Below are positions 8,801-17,500 of a stretch of 64,000 bases of DNA, in pieces; position 1 is the stretch's first letter; every line of letters begins with the position of its first letter. The position numbers and the translations under genes were made by a program. Source of the DNA: Micromonospora chokoriensis (GTDB lineage: Bacteria; Actinomycetota; Actinomycetes; Mycobacteriales; Micromonosporaceae); contig NZ_JOAN01000009.1 of NCBI RefSeq assembly GCF_000718555.1, positions 124,001 to 188,000 of the forward strand, read 5' to 3'. The notes beneath the pieces were generated by a model. It saw nothing but the letters and a program-made list of their open reading frames with translations, made no database searches and was not told where the DNA came from.

Positions 8801-9474
8801 GGGGCGGCTGCCGCCGCGTTCGACAGCAGCAGCGGGAGCACGGCCAGCGAGGAGACCGCCACCATGCCGACCCGGCGGCGGCCGGTGGCCGGCTGGCGGG
8901 CTGCTGCCGGCGCGCGGAACGCGAGCAGCGCGCCGCCGACGAGCAGGGCACAGAGAGCCGACGCGACGCCGGCGAGCACGGCCGACGCCGAGAAATCGAC
9001 AAGGGAACCCGGGGTGGGTCGCACACTGCCGAACACAGCGACGCCGGTCAGCGCGCCGTAACCGGCCGACGCGCCGGCCAGCAGCGACCACCGCGCAAGC
9101 GCGTACCGGCCGGCGGCGGAGCGGACCAGCGAGCCCAGCACCGCGGCACCGACGAGCGGCCCGGTCACCAGCAGCGCCAGCGCGGAGCCGTCCGCGATGA
9201 CGTCGGCCGCCGTCATCCGGCCGGAGATGTTGAGCACCACTGAATGCCACTCGATCGGCACGCCGCTGGCGGCTGCCAACGCGGCCAGGACGCCAGCCAG
9301 GTCACGGCCGAGGAGCTGGGCGGCGAACGCGTCGAAGCCGCTGCTGACGGCGACCACCTGCAGCGCCAACCAGGTGAGGGCCAGCGCGGTCACCAAGCTG
9401 ACCAGGCTGACCCCACCAATGACGCCGAGTGTTCTGCCGAATCGTCGGCCGAACACAGCACGCAGTGAACTCAC
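5881..9474 (-). CDS. Giant M4 (thermolysin-like) metallopeptidase with membrane N-terminus and trefoil-like C-terminus
   Basis: A 1197-residue multidomain protein. Residues 1-190 are polytopic, with several hydrophobic helices starting near residue 17. A second signal-like segment at about 203-222 (MVAVSSLAVLPLLLSNAAAA) precedes an FTP/PepSY-type propeptide. The M4 catalytic domain carries HELTH at 542-546 (zinc histidines and catalytic Glu543), the third zinc ligand Glu566 in GALNESYSD, and HGGVHKNSGIPN. After an accessory beta region comes a Thr/Pro-rich linker (about 996-1060) and three repeats of an LRAxVNGxYVSA unit resembling a fascin/beta-trefoil sugar-binding domain. The GTG start has GGAGG just upstream. 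Starting at the internal signal peptide would give an ordinary secreted protease, but the upstream frame looks genuinely coding. Confidence 0.85.
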   Translation of the reverse strand: MSSLRAVFGRRFGRTLGVIGGVSLVSLVTALALTWLALQVVAVSSGFDAFAAQLLGRDLAGVLAALAAASGVPIEWHSVVLNISGRMTAADVIADGSALALLVTGPLVGAAVLGSLVRSAAGRYALARWSLLAGASAGYGALTGVAVFGSVRPTPGSLVDFSASAVLAGVASALCALLVGGALLAFRAPAAARQPATGRRRVGMVAVSSLAVLPLLLSNAAAAAPTAAPTVPAPGPSARPFKPAGVEQALATLQVEAGNRFAVARNAATGTPSVLALRSPLGKDLPSWLRANAKVFGVADPTTMLRQSRDERDSLGMRHVTFDQQHGGVEVYNARVQVQIDKDGSTVSSVANGLRPDLALPATTTPSVTREAAVATARKALPDGELVSTPKLIIYAGRPQEGFLSQAALTWQVELRGNNGETVNRYFVDALQDHHIITAKSMIESALYREIHDAYEIPSQFGKIVRLEGQGPSAIADANTAYDALGATYDYFAKNHGRDGLDGQGSRLIAHVRYSTNFRNAFWDGKSMNFGTGMVTTDITGHELTHGVTETSAHLEYEFQSGALNESYSDIFGEMVEKSAKGSTDWLLGADSIIGTRRSLANPTAYNQPANYSNYVSTCDDHGGVHKNSGIPNYAFYNLANAIGTDAAGKIAYRTLTYRTPSFANFLSARIGWIQSATELFGKGSAQEAATIQAWNTVGVLDGMQETFPAGCPNGGITIGCLAAKVITQNAAGLNPAGLAQDEVLASLLHVRDVMESGESPALSRYEHLYYAFSPDLDATLHLEGDLMVQFIQTVQTMAPVLNAIQTGTADQVFLTQQMIDDVNKLFDQLIISANKAGKTTLAQLIAEERSRVDMQHLVGLNVTQTVAYLDGRTPDAVTSTTVNDTSLSYDNGWLATNNRGVGDYNDDAHYSLTVGAAAQYTFEGTGVEYISERNGDMGDVDVYLDGVFQANVNLHTTSGRQVQQVVFSRYGMTSGTHTIRIVNKSSAALGMVDALRILTGTVTATPTTAPAATPAPTATPSATPTPTTTPTVTPTPTASATATATPTPTVKPTPTPTPTAPLPPLGSTVTLRAVVNGKYVSAWDAGAGNLVTRVTALGDWERFDLVDLGNGNVALRAKVNKQYVSAAQSGTQPLIANRATAAGWETFALIRNSDGTVSLRANVNGQYVSASDSGNGPLIANRATIGTWEKFTLAAI

Positions 9475-10036
9475 AACACCTCCAGAACAAGGGGGGGCAC
9501 CTGCTAGAGCCGCACACGAATACCGGATCGAAACGACCCGCTCCAGTCGTGCACCTGCGGCTCCGGGGCGAAAAGCGTGCGCATGTTATAACTTCGCCGA
9601 CGCCCTGCTCAAATCCGCTTTAGTGAGTGTTCGCAGCATCACGGCGGGACGACTCCGGATGATTCCTGCCGCTACGGCTTCGGTGTTCCTGCAGGTGACG
9701 GCTTTGTCGGCATCGAGGAAATCCAGCCGCCGGGCGGGGTTGCTGGGCGATCTGAATCGATGCCTGACGAGGGCTCGTCACTGGGACGCAAGCACAGCGA
9801 CGCATTCTTTCGGCTTCAGCGTCTCGGTTGTTCGAAAAGGGAAGTGGCTGTGCTTTCCCGCACAATGATCGGATCCAGAACGAGGGTGGCGGGCCGAAAC
9901 CGGACGGCGCGGCGGTGGCGCTCTCCGGCAAGGTGAACCCCACATGGCGGGTAGGTGAATTCCGGAAGTTCGGCGCGCGATCCGGCGGCGACGCGCGTCG
10001 TGGACGAGGTCGGATCGGTAACGCCATGATGGGCGG
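9475..10036. other. Intergenic region, no gene recognised
   Basis: About 560 bp between the divergent peptidase gene and the next plus-strand gene. Composition is less biased than in neighbouring genes. Open frames here lack family features and a credible ribosome site. It should hold the promoters of both flanking genes; TATAAC-like sequence near 9591-9596 (either strand) is the only hexamer I would point to, weakly. Confidence 0.4.
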
Positions 10037-10585
10037 GTGCAGGACACCGTCGCCGTCGCGCTGATCACGTCACTGTCCACGTTGGTCGCCGCCGCCCTGA
10101 CCGGGCTGGTCGGCGCGCTCAGCACCCGTCGGCAACTGGCCCACCAGCTCACCCTCGTCCGCCACGAGAGCGTCGAGCGGCGGGCGACGCGCCGCGAAGA
10201 GCTGCGGCGGGACGCGTACGTCGGGTTCCTGAGCGCCTGCGACCAGGCGTACCGGCAGTTGGACCGGCGGTGGCTGGAGACCGGCGGGAGTGGGCCGGTG
10301 CCCGGCTACGACGAGGCGTACGCGGCGATGCGCGCCGTGGACGAGGCGTACAACCTGGTGTTGTTGGAGGGCCCGGCGGAGGTCGCGGCGGCCGGCCGGG
10401 CCGTGCTGACCAGCCTCACCACGGAGTACGCCGACCAGCGCCGGTTCGGCGACGAGCCGGGCGACGGCAGTGTGCCGCTGCGCGACCGGCATCGGGAGCG
10501 CTGGCTCGCGGCGATCGAGGTACGAACGGATCGCCGCATCGTGTTCGTCGACGCGGTGCGCCCAGTCTTGGACCCCGACGCCTGA
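10037..10585 (+). CDS. Single-pass membrane-anchored helical protein, function unknown
   Basis: A 182-residue protein starting GTG at 10037. One hydrophobic segment (residues 4-27, VAVALITSLSTLVAAALTGL) is followed by a long, charged, helical cytoplasmic part (RRATRREELRRDAYVGFLSACDQAYRQLD) and the closing RRIVFVDAVRPVLDPD. The layout, one N-terminal helix then an RR.DAY.xF helix, matches the gene at 54502-55068 and is common in actinobacteria as hypothetical proteins. No catalytic motif is visible. It stands alone, with a HAD phosphatase gene 68 bp downstream. Confidence 0.65.
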   Translation: MQDTVAVALITSLSTLVAAALTGLVGALSTRRQLAHQLTLVRHESVERRATRREELRRDAYVGFLSACDQAYRQLDRRWLETGGSGPVPGYDEAYAAMRAVDEAYNLVLLEGPAEVAAAGRAVLTSLTTEYADQRRFGDEPGDGSVPLRDRHRERWLAAIEVRTDRRIVFVDAVRPVLDPDA

Positions 10586-10653
10586 GGTATCGGGCCTCGT
10601 GGGATCTTGCAGGTGGGGGAGTCTCGCGGGCGAGTAGACGAGGGAGCGTGGTC

Positions 10654-11283
10654 ATGAGGCTGGCGGGCATTGGCGCGGTGCTGTTCGACATGGACGGCAC
10701 CCTTGTCGACTCGGACGCGGCCGTCGAGCGGGCCTGGCAGCGATGGGCCGCCGAGTACGAGGTTGATCCGGCGGCGGCGCTGGCGATCGCGCACGGCAGG
10801 CCCGCCGACCAGACCATCCGCCGGCTGCTGCCCGCGCTCGACGACAGCGCGGTCGCCGCCGCCGCGGCACGACAGCTCGCGTTGCAGTACGACGACCTGT
10901 CCGACGTGACGGCCACCGCCGGAGCGCACGAGCTGCTGAGCACGCTGGCCCGGCTGGGGCTGCCCTGGGCGGTGGTGACCAGCGCCGACGCCCGGCTGGC
11001 CGAGGCGCGGCTCGGTGCCGCCGGCATCAAGCCGCCGGTGCTGGTCACGGTGGAGGACGTACGTGTCGGCAAACCGGACCCGGAGGGCTACCTGCGGGCC
11101 GCGGCGCTGCTGGGCGTCCCCGTTTCGCGCTGCCTCGTCGTCGAGGACGCCGAGGTCGGCCTGCGGGCCGGGCGGGCGGCCGGTGCGATGACCGCCGCGC
11201 TCAAGGGGCTCGACGGCGACCTGCGCCTCGACGACCTGGCGCAACTGGCCCGCCAGCTGGAGTCGACGCCGCCGGCACGCTGA
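10654..11283 (+). CDS. HAD superfamily hydrolase (phosphoglycolate phosphatase / beta-phosphoglucomutase-like)
   Basis: A 209-residue HAD enzyme. Motif I is LFDMDGTLVDSD (nucleophile Asp and acid/base Asp), motif II is the VVTSAD strand, motif III is the lysine in VGKPDPEGY, and motif IV is VVEDAEVGLRAG. The helical cap between motifs I and II places it in subclass I, typical of sugar-phosphate phosphatases and mutases. Start ATG at 10654; a GTG two codons earlier is possible. The substrate cannot be read from sequence. Confidence 0.88.
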   Translation: MRLAGIGAVLFDMDGTLVDSDAAVERAWQRWAAEYEVDPAAALAIAHGRPADQTIRRLLPALDDSAVAAAAARQLALQYDDLSDVTATAGAHELLSTLARLGLPWAVVTSADARLAEARLGAAGIKPPVLVTVEDVRVGKPDPEGYLRAAALLGVPVSRCLVVEDAEVGLRAGRAAGAMTAALKGLDGDLRLDDLAQLARQLESTPPAR

Positions 11284-11308
11284 CCATCCAGGGGGTCGAT
11301 GGCGGCGG

Positions 11309-12244
11309 TCAGCGGAGGCGGGCGGCGAGCCAGGGGAGCAGGGCGTCGGCCTGTGCCTGCTGAAACGCGCGGACGGTGGGTATGCCGGGCGGCGGCGGGC
11401 GCCGAGCGCTGTCGGCGAAGAAGCCGGCCAGCCCGGCGTATACCCCGGTGAGCGCGATCGGATCGACCTCGGCGGTGAGGGGGAGCCGGCGCAGCAGCGC
11501 CTCGGTGTCGTGCCCACCGTGTAGCCGGACGTTGACCAGCAACAGCGCGGTGTCCAGCCAGGCCGGCCCCCGGCACGCCCACGGCCAGTCGACCACGTTG
11601 ACCGTGCCGGCCGCGTCGAGCAGCAGGTTGTCGGCCCGTACGTCCACGTGGCAGAGGGTGTCACCGGTCAGTGCGGCGACGCCCCGGTCGGCGGCGGCAC
11701 GCAGTTGGTCCAGGTGTTCTCGGGCCCAGGGGTCCAGCAGGTCTGGCGGGTCGGCGGCGATCCGGTGCCAGCCGGCGAAGTCCTCGGCCAGCAGGTCGAC
11801 GGCGGTTGGCACGTGCGCCACCGGGCTCGGGGTCAGCGCGGTGGCCATCACCTCCAGGGCGTTCAGCACGCGGGTCAGCTCGTCGACCCGCCACGGCGTG
11901 GCCGGGTGCCGACCATCCACGTCGGAGAAGACAAGCGCCACCCACTCGCCGTCGTCGTGGCAACCCAGCAGCCGGGGCGTCGGCACCGAGGCCGGCAGCG
12001 CGGCGGTGGTGCGGGCCTCCGCACGGTGCATGCCCGGGCTGTCCGTGTTCTGCGCCGGGCTGATCGCCTTGACGAACGCCCGCAAGCCGGTCACGGTGCG
12101 GACCCGATCCGCGGTGCCCGGCGAGTAGCCGCCCGGCTGGGACACCGCCTCGACGACTCGATCGCCGATGATCTCCTGCACCGACGTCCGGACCCGCTCC
12201 GGCAGGTCCGCCCACCCGATCCGGCCCGCAGTCCGCTCCACCAT
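11309..12244 (-). CDS. Aminoglycoside phosphotransferase (APH) fold kinase
   Basis: A 311-residue protein-kinase-like phosphotransferase. The catalytic loop is HVDVRADN (His199, Asp201, Asn206) and the metal-binding aspartate is Asp219 in VVDWPWA, where most relatives have a DFG-like tripeptide. The N-lobe has RAFVKAISPAQN, with the ATP lysine near 59. Substrate unknown: such genes phosphorylate small molecules and need not confer antibiotic resistance. The start ATG at 12244 has GGGGAG immediately ahead; GTG at 12241 has better spacing. It is convergent with the HAD gene and divergent from a GNAT gene. Confidence 0.8.
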   Translation of the reverse strand: MVERTAGRIGWADLPERVRTSVQEIIGDRVVEAVSQPGGYSPGTADRVRTVTGLRAFVKAISPAQNTDSPGMHRAEARTTAALPASVPTPRLLGCHDDGEWVALVFSDVDGRHPATPWRVDELTRVLNALEVMATALTPSPVAHVPTAVDLLAEDFAGWHRIAADPPDLLDPWAREHLDQLRAAADRGVAALTGDTLCHVDVRADNLLLDAAGTVNVVDWPWACRGPAWLDTALLLVNVRLHGGHDTEALLRRLPLTAEVDPIALTGVYAGLAGFFADSARRPPPPGIPTVRAFQQAQADALLPWLAARLR

Positions 12245-12385
12245 CTCCCCACCGTGTCCCGCCCCCACCCGACGGGCAACCAATTTCCCCACCCCCGCCC
12301 CAACCGGGCGCGGGGAACCGGGTGGCGTGGCCGGGGCGGATCTGCTGCACTCGTCGCCGATGCTTACGACGAAGGGGGAGACGCT

Positions 12386-12865
12386 GTGGAGTTGACGCTG
12401 ACGCCCATGACGGCATCGGAGCTGGCGCGGCTGCTGGAGTCGCTGGAGCAGGGGTACGCCGAGGATCTGGTGGCGCACCGGGGGATGACCCCGGAGGCGG
12501 CCCGCGAGCGGTCGGTCACCCAGATCGGGGAGTCGCTGCCGGCGGGCGCAGCCACCGAGGGAGCGCTGCTGCGGCTGGCCCGGGTCGGCGACACCGAGGT
12601 CGGCTGGATCTGGGTGACCCTGCCGACGGCGGCCGCCCCACTCCAGGCGTGGATCCACAACATCGAGGTGCACCCGGCGCACCGGGGACGCGGGTACGCA
12701 CGGCGGATGATCCAGCTCATCGAGGTCGAACTGGCCAACCTCGGCGTGCCCGAGCTGGGTCTGAACGTCTTCGGTACGAACACCGTGGCGATCGGCCTCT
12801 ACCGCAGTCTGGGCTTCGAGGTCACCTCGCAGCAGATGGCGAAGCGGATCACCCAGGCGAGCTGA
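12386..12865 (+). CDS. GNAT family N-acetyltransferase
   Basis: A 159-residue acetyltransferase. The acetyl-CoA pyrophosphate loop is in VHPAHRGRGYARRM, preceded by the beta strand AWIHNIEVHP and followed by LNVFGTNTVAIGLYRSLGFEV, the classic GNAT C-terminal motif. GTG at 12386 is chosen because GGGGGAG lies five bases upstream; the in-frame ATG at 12407 has none. The N-terminal helix SELARLLESLEQGYAEDL resembles that of ribosomal-protein-type acetyltransferases. The acceptor is unknown. Confidence 0.88.
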   Translation: MELTLTPMTASELARLLESLEQGYAEDLVAHRGMTPEAARERSVTQIGESLPAGAATEGALLRLARVGDTEVGWIWVTLPTAAAPLQAWIHNIEVHPAHRGRGYARRMIQLIEVELANLGVPELGLNVFGTNTVAIGLYRSLGFEVTSQQMAKRITQAS

Positions 12866-12957
12866 GCCGCCCGCGACCCAGGGACGGTCCCCCCGGCAGG
12901 ACTGTTCAGCTGCCCAGCGGGAAACCGGCGCGGACCGCACCTGGGGAGGAGCGACGG

Positions 12958-14100
12958 ATGACGCACGGCGCTGGACTGACCATTGGTGTGCTCGGCTCGT
13001 ACGGTGGGCGAAACCTCGGCGACGAGGCGATCCTCACCGGCCTGCTCACCGATCTGCGGACGCAGGAACCGAATGCCCGGATCATCGTCTTCTCCCGGAA
13101 CCCGGAGCACACCCGGGTCGCACACCCGGACGTGGAAGCGGTGCCCTGGGAGGGTGTGAGCCGTGCCGACTCGGCCCTGGTCCTGGCCCAGCTCGACCTG
13201 CTCATCCTGGGCGGTGGCGGCATCCTCTACGACCGGGAGGCCCGTCGCTACCTGCGGGTGGTCCGGGTCGCTCAGGAGCGGGGCCTGCCGCTGATCACGT
13301 ACGCGGTGGGGGTCGGGCCACTCAGCGACTCGGTGGACACCGGCATGGTCCGGGAAACGCTCTCCAGCGCGACCCAGGTGACCGTCCGGGACCAGGAGTC
13401 CCGGATGGTGCTGGAGGAGGCTGGCCTGCTCAACCCGATCACGGTCACCGCGGACCCGGCGTTCCTCCTGCAACCGGAGGAGTTCCCGGCCCACCTGCTG
13501 GCCGAGGAGGGGGTGCCGGTCGGCAAGCGGTTGGTCGGGATAAGCGTGCGGGAGCCGGGGCGGGCCGCCGAACGCCTCGACGTGGATGGTTACCACCGGC
13601 TGCTGGCCCAGATCGGTGACTTCCTGGTGCACCGGATCGACGCGTACGTGCTGTTCGTGCCGATGGAGCGCGACGACATCCGGCACGCCCACGGGGTGCT
13701 GTCGCACATGGTCGCCGCCGAGCGGGGCCGGATCCTGCACGGCACCTACACTCCGCAGCAGGTGCTGGGGTTGATGCGCCACTTCGACCTGGCCGTCGGC
13801 ATGCGCCTGCACTTCCTGATCTTTGCGGCGATGGTCGGTACGCCGTTCCTACCGCTGCCGTACGCCGGCAAGGTCTTCGACCTGGCCCAACGACTCGGCG
13901 TGCCGGCGCTACGCGGCGTGGAGCGGGAGGTCGAGGGGCCACTGCTGGCCGAGGTCGACCGGCTCTGGGACGAGCGGGAGCAACGCGCCGAGGCCACCGC
14001 GCGACGGGTGGCAGAGGTGTGCGACCAGGCGCGGGGCACCTCGGAGGTCACCCGCGGCGTGTTGGAGAGCCTGCGCAGCCAGACCCTCACCCGGGTCTGA
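12958..14100 (+). CDS. Polysaccharide pyruvyl transferase family protein (CsaB-like)
   Basis: A 380-residue member of the pyruvyl transferase family, which moves pyruvate from PEP onto cell-wall or exopolysaccharide sugars as a ketal. Seen are the opening GVLGSYGGRNLGDEAILTG, the LLILGGGGILYD strand-loop, YAVGVGPL, TVRDQESRMVL and the MRLHFLIFAAMVGTPFLPL core, in the usual order. GGGGAGGA precedes the ATG. Neighbours are not glycan genes, so the acceptor is open. In other actinomycetes similar genes act on surface polymers; that is family knowledge, not shown here. Confidence 0.85.
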   Translation: MTHGAGLTIGVLGSYGGRNLGDEAILTGLLTDLRTQEPNARIIVFSRNPEHTRVAHPDVEAVPWEGVSRADSALVLAQLDLLILGGGGILYDREARRYLRVVRVAQERGLPLITYAVGVGPLSDSVDTGMVRETLSSATQVTVRDQESRMVLEEAGLLNPITVTADPAFLLQPEEFPAHLLAEEGVPVGKRLVGISVREPGRAAERLDVDGYHRLLAQIGDFLVHRIDAYVLFVPMERDDIRHAHGVLSHMVAAERGRILHGTYTPQQVLGLMRHFDLAVGMRLHFLIFAAMVGTPFLPLPYAGKVFDLAQRLGVPALRGVEREVEGPLLAEVDRLWDEREQRAEATARRVAEVCDQARGTSEVTRGVLESLRSQTLTRV

Positions 14101-14108
14101 CCGGGCGG

Positions 14109-14315
14109 TCACACCGCGGGGCCGGTCCACCGGTAGCGCCACTCCCGGGCCTCCTCGCGGGCGGTCTCCAGCTCGTAGATCTGCGCGTCGGCCAGCCCAC
14201 CGGAGCCGAGGTGATGGTGGGTCAGCGGTGGGCGGCCGTTGCTGTCGAGTTCGACGGTGATGGTCTGCCCGTCCGCCGTGCCGCCGACGAGAAGGATCTG
14301 CACGGATGAAGCCAT
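14109..14315 (-). CDS. Small hypothetical protein
   Basis: A 68-residue protein beginning MASSVQILLVGGTADG. The first half looks like a small beta sheet (ITVELDSNG) and the second a helix (LADAQIYELETAREEAREW) ending in YRWTGPAV. No known domain, signal or membrane segment. The start ATG at 14315 gives a compact reading frame with good codon bias; it is convergent with the pyruvyl transferase gene, nine bp apart. Short actinobacterial proteins of this type are frequent and uncharacterised. Confidence 0.6.
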   Translation of the reverse strand: MASSVQILLVGGTADGQTITVELDSNGRPPLTHHHLGSGGLADAQIYELETAREEAREWRYRWTGPAV

Positions 14316-14390
14316 GCGCCCATCCTGCCCGTCGTAGCGCCCGCTCGCAGCGGATAGCGGGCAGCGGGGGCCCAGCCACCCCGCCCCGCC

Positions 14391-14462
14391 GATCTTGCAC
14401 TTCCTGTGCCGGCATAAGGCGCAAATCCGCACGCACCTCCGACACAACCCGCAAGATCGCGC
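14391..14462. repeat. Imperfect inverted repeat in intergenic region
   Basis: GATCTTGC at 14391-14398 pairs with GCAAGATC at 14451-14458. An inner pair, TGTGCCGG (14405-14412) with CCGACACA (14439-14446), matches at seven of eight. It lies between the small gene at 14315 and the helicase gene start at 14550. Its outer end (CGATCTTGC) is shared with the larger hairpin at 33651-33733. Confidence 0.7.
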
Positions 14463-14549
14463 AGGGGGACAGGTCGCGGGGGTGTGGGTGTGGTGGGGTG
14501 GTTCGCGGGGCCGCCTATCCTGGGCGCGGGCGGCGACGAGGGGGAGTAG

Positions 14550-17500
14550 GTGCTGGTCATCCACGGGCTGTGGCTGCCCGGCGACAGCTCGACCGGCGGT
14601 CTCGCCGTCTGGGCCGAGGACAGCGCCGCGCCACCCGCGCCGGTTCGTCCCGGCCGGCCGCCCCGGGAACGCCCACACCCCTTCGCCGCCGGGCACACCG
14701 AGCTGGCCGCCGTCCTCGCCGACGCCGCCGAGCCGACCCGCCTGGACAGCGCGCTGCTCACCCTGCCCACCCTGGCCGGCGCGCCGACCGACTCACCCGA
14801 GCTGATCCGGACCGCCGTCGCACCCGCGGCCCGCGGCCGGCTCACCCTGGCGCGGTGGCGGGTCCCCGTCCTGGTGTACGCCCCAGACGCCGCGCTGTCG
14901 TTACTGCGTACCCTCGACGACCTCCCGGCCGCACCCGGGGCCACCCTGCGGCACCTCGCCGAACTGGCCGACTTCGCCGCCGACCTGGTGACCCGTGGCC
15001 GCCTCCTCCCCGGTGTCCGCACGACGATCGGTGACCAGGCGCCCAGCGCTGGTGTGCCGGCCCCGTCGGGCGCTGCCGCGACGGTGCCCGCGCAGGCGGT
15101 CTGGCGTCCGCTGCTGACCGGCACCGACGCGGCCTGGGCGCGGGCGTTGGCGCTGGCCCTGCCACCAGCGGCCCGAGCCGCCGTCGTGCCGGCCGCCGCG
15201 TCGCCGCCGACCGCCGCACTGCCACCAGCCACCGCGGCTGCTCTGCCGCCCACCCCGGGCACCGCCCCGGCCGCCATCGCCCCGACTGCCATCGGCACGG
15301 CGACCCTCGGGTCGGACGGGCCCGAGCTGACCGCCGCGGTGCTGGTCGCGGATGCGCTCGACGCGTTGACCGATGCTGCCGCGCGGGCTGCTCTGGCGAC
15401 CACCACGCTGGCCCGGGGGCTGCGCCCGGGTGGCCCGGCACCGGCCTGGTTGGCCGCGCTCGCCGGCCCCCAACGGGACTTCACCATCGACCCGGCTGGG
15501 CTGGCCACCCTGCACGCCGAGCTGGACGCCTGGCAACGTGACGCCGCCGGTGGCCCGGTGCGGGCCAGTTTCCGGCTGGTGGAACCGGCCCCCGACGAGG
15601 TCACCGAACCGATCCTGGCCACCCGGGCGCTGCCCGCCGACAGCGCGCCGGTGCCGGTCGAGTCGACAGGTGGCGGGCGCTGGCGGCTGGAGTTCGGGTT
15701 GCAGGCCGCAGACGAGCCCGGCCTGCACGTCGACGCCGGGCAGGTCTGGCGGGCGCCGCACACGCTCGGCGGCCTGGCTGGCCGTACGACCAGCCCGCAG
15801 GAGACGCTCCTCGCCGAGCTGGGCCGGGCCAGTCGGCTCTGGCCGGACCTGGACGCCGCGCTGCGTACCGCCGCCCCGGAGGCGATGGAGTTCGACGTCG
15901 AGGGGGCCCACCGGTTCCTGAGCGCGGGTGCCCCGGTGCTGCACGCGGCCGGTTTCGGGGTGCTGCTGCCGTCCTGGTGGCAACGTCCGTCGGCGCGGTT
16001 GGGCGCCCGGTTGCGGGCTCGCAGCCGCACCGCGCCGGGCACGGTGGGTGGCGCCGATGCCGGTGTCGGTCTGGATGCCCTGGTCGACTACCGCTGGGAG
16101 ATCGCGCTCGGCGACCAGCCGCTCTCCGCCGAGGAGTTGGCGACGCTGGCCGAGCTGAAGACGCCGCTGGTGCGGCTGCGCGGCAGGTGGGTGGAGCTGG
16201 ACCCGGGGCGGCTCGCCGCCGGTCTGCGTCTGCTCCGCTCGGCCGGCGAGTTGACCGTCGCCGACCTGCTCCGCCTCGGGCTGGCCGACGGTGAGGCCAC
16301 CGGTGCGCTGCCAGTGCTGGAGGTTACCGCCGACGGAGCGCTTGGTGACCTGCTCGCCGGCGCGGTCGAGCGACGACTCGCCCCGCTCGATCCGCCGCCG
16401 GGCTTCCGGGGGACGTTGCGGCCGTACCAGCAGCGTGGGCTGGCCTGGCTGGCCTTCCTGCGCTCACTCGGCCTGGGCGGTGTGCTCGCCGACGACATGG
16501 GGCTGGGCAAGACGGTGCAACTGCTCGCGCTGCTCGCCGGGGACCCGCCGGAGGCCGGGCCGACCCTGCTGGTCTGTCCAATGTCGCTGGTCGGCAACTG
16601 GCAGCGGGAGGCGGCACGGTTCACCCCGGAGCTGCGGGTGCACGTACACCATGGCGCGGAGCGCGCGCGGGGGGCGGAGTTCACGGCGGCCGCACACGGC
16701 GCGGACCTGGTCCTCACCACCTACTCGGTGGCCGCCCGCGACGCCGCCGACCTGGCCGGCATCGACTGGCACCGGGTGGTGGTGGACGAGGCGCAGGCGA
16801 TCAAGAACGCGTCGACCCGGCAGGCCGAAGCGGTTCGCGCGCTGCCCGCGAGGCAGCGGGTGGCGGTGACCGGTACGCCGGTGGAGAACCGGCTGGCCGA
16901 CCTCTGGTCGATCATGCAGTTCGCCAACCCGGGGCTACTCGGGCCGGCGGCGACGTTCCGCAAGCGGTTCGCCGAGCCGATCGAGCGGCACGGCGACGCC
17001 GAGGCCGCCGAGCGGCTCCGCCGGATCACCGGGCCGTTCGTGTTGCGTCGGCTCAAGACCGACTCGTCGATCATCTCGGACCTGCCGGAGAAGCTGGAGA
17101 TGGAGGTGCTCTGCAACCTCACCGCCGAGCAGGCCGCGCTGTACCGGGTGGTGGTCGACGACATGCTCGCCCGGATCGAGACCAGCGACGGCATCGAGCG
17201 ACGCGGCCTGGTGCTGGCCACCATGACCCGACTCAAACAGGTCTGCAACCACCCCGCCCAACTGCTGCGCGACGGCTCGCCGCTGGAGGGCCGCTCGGGC
17301 AAGCTGGCCCGGCTCACCGAGATCCTGGAGGAGGTGCTGGCGGCGGGGGAGCGGGCGCTGCTGTTCACCCAGTACGCCGAGTTCGGTGCGATGTTGCGCG
17401 GTCACCTGTCGGCGCGGTTCGGCCGGGAGGTGCTGTTCCTGCACGGTGGTCTCGGCAAAGCCGAGCGGGACGCCCTGGTGCAGCGCTTTCAGTCGGCGCA

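Noticed and set aside
9620..10027. 135-codon minus-strand frame in the peptidase upstream gap
   Set aside because: No conserved features and poor codon bias; region behaves as non-coding.
10306..11664. Minus-strand frame extending across the HAD gene and overlapping the APH gene
   Set aside because: Part of it is a second frame over the APH gene; no signature of its own.
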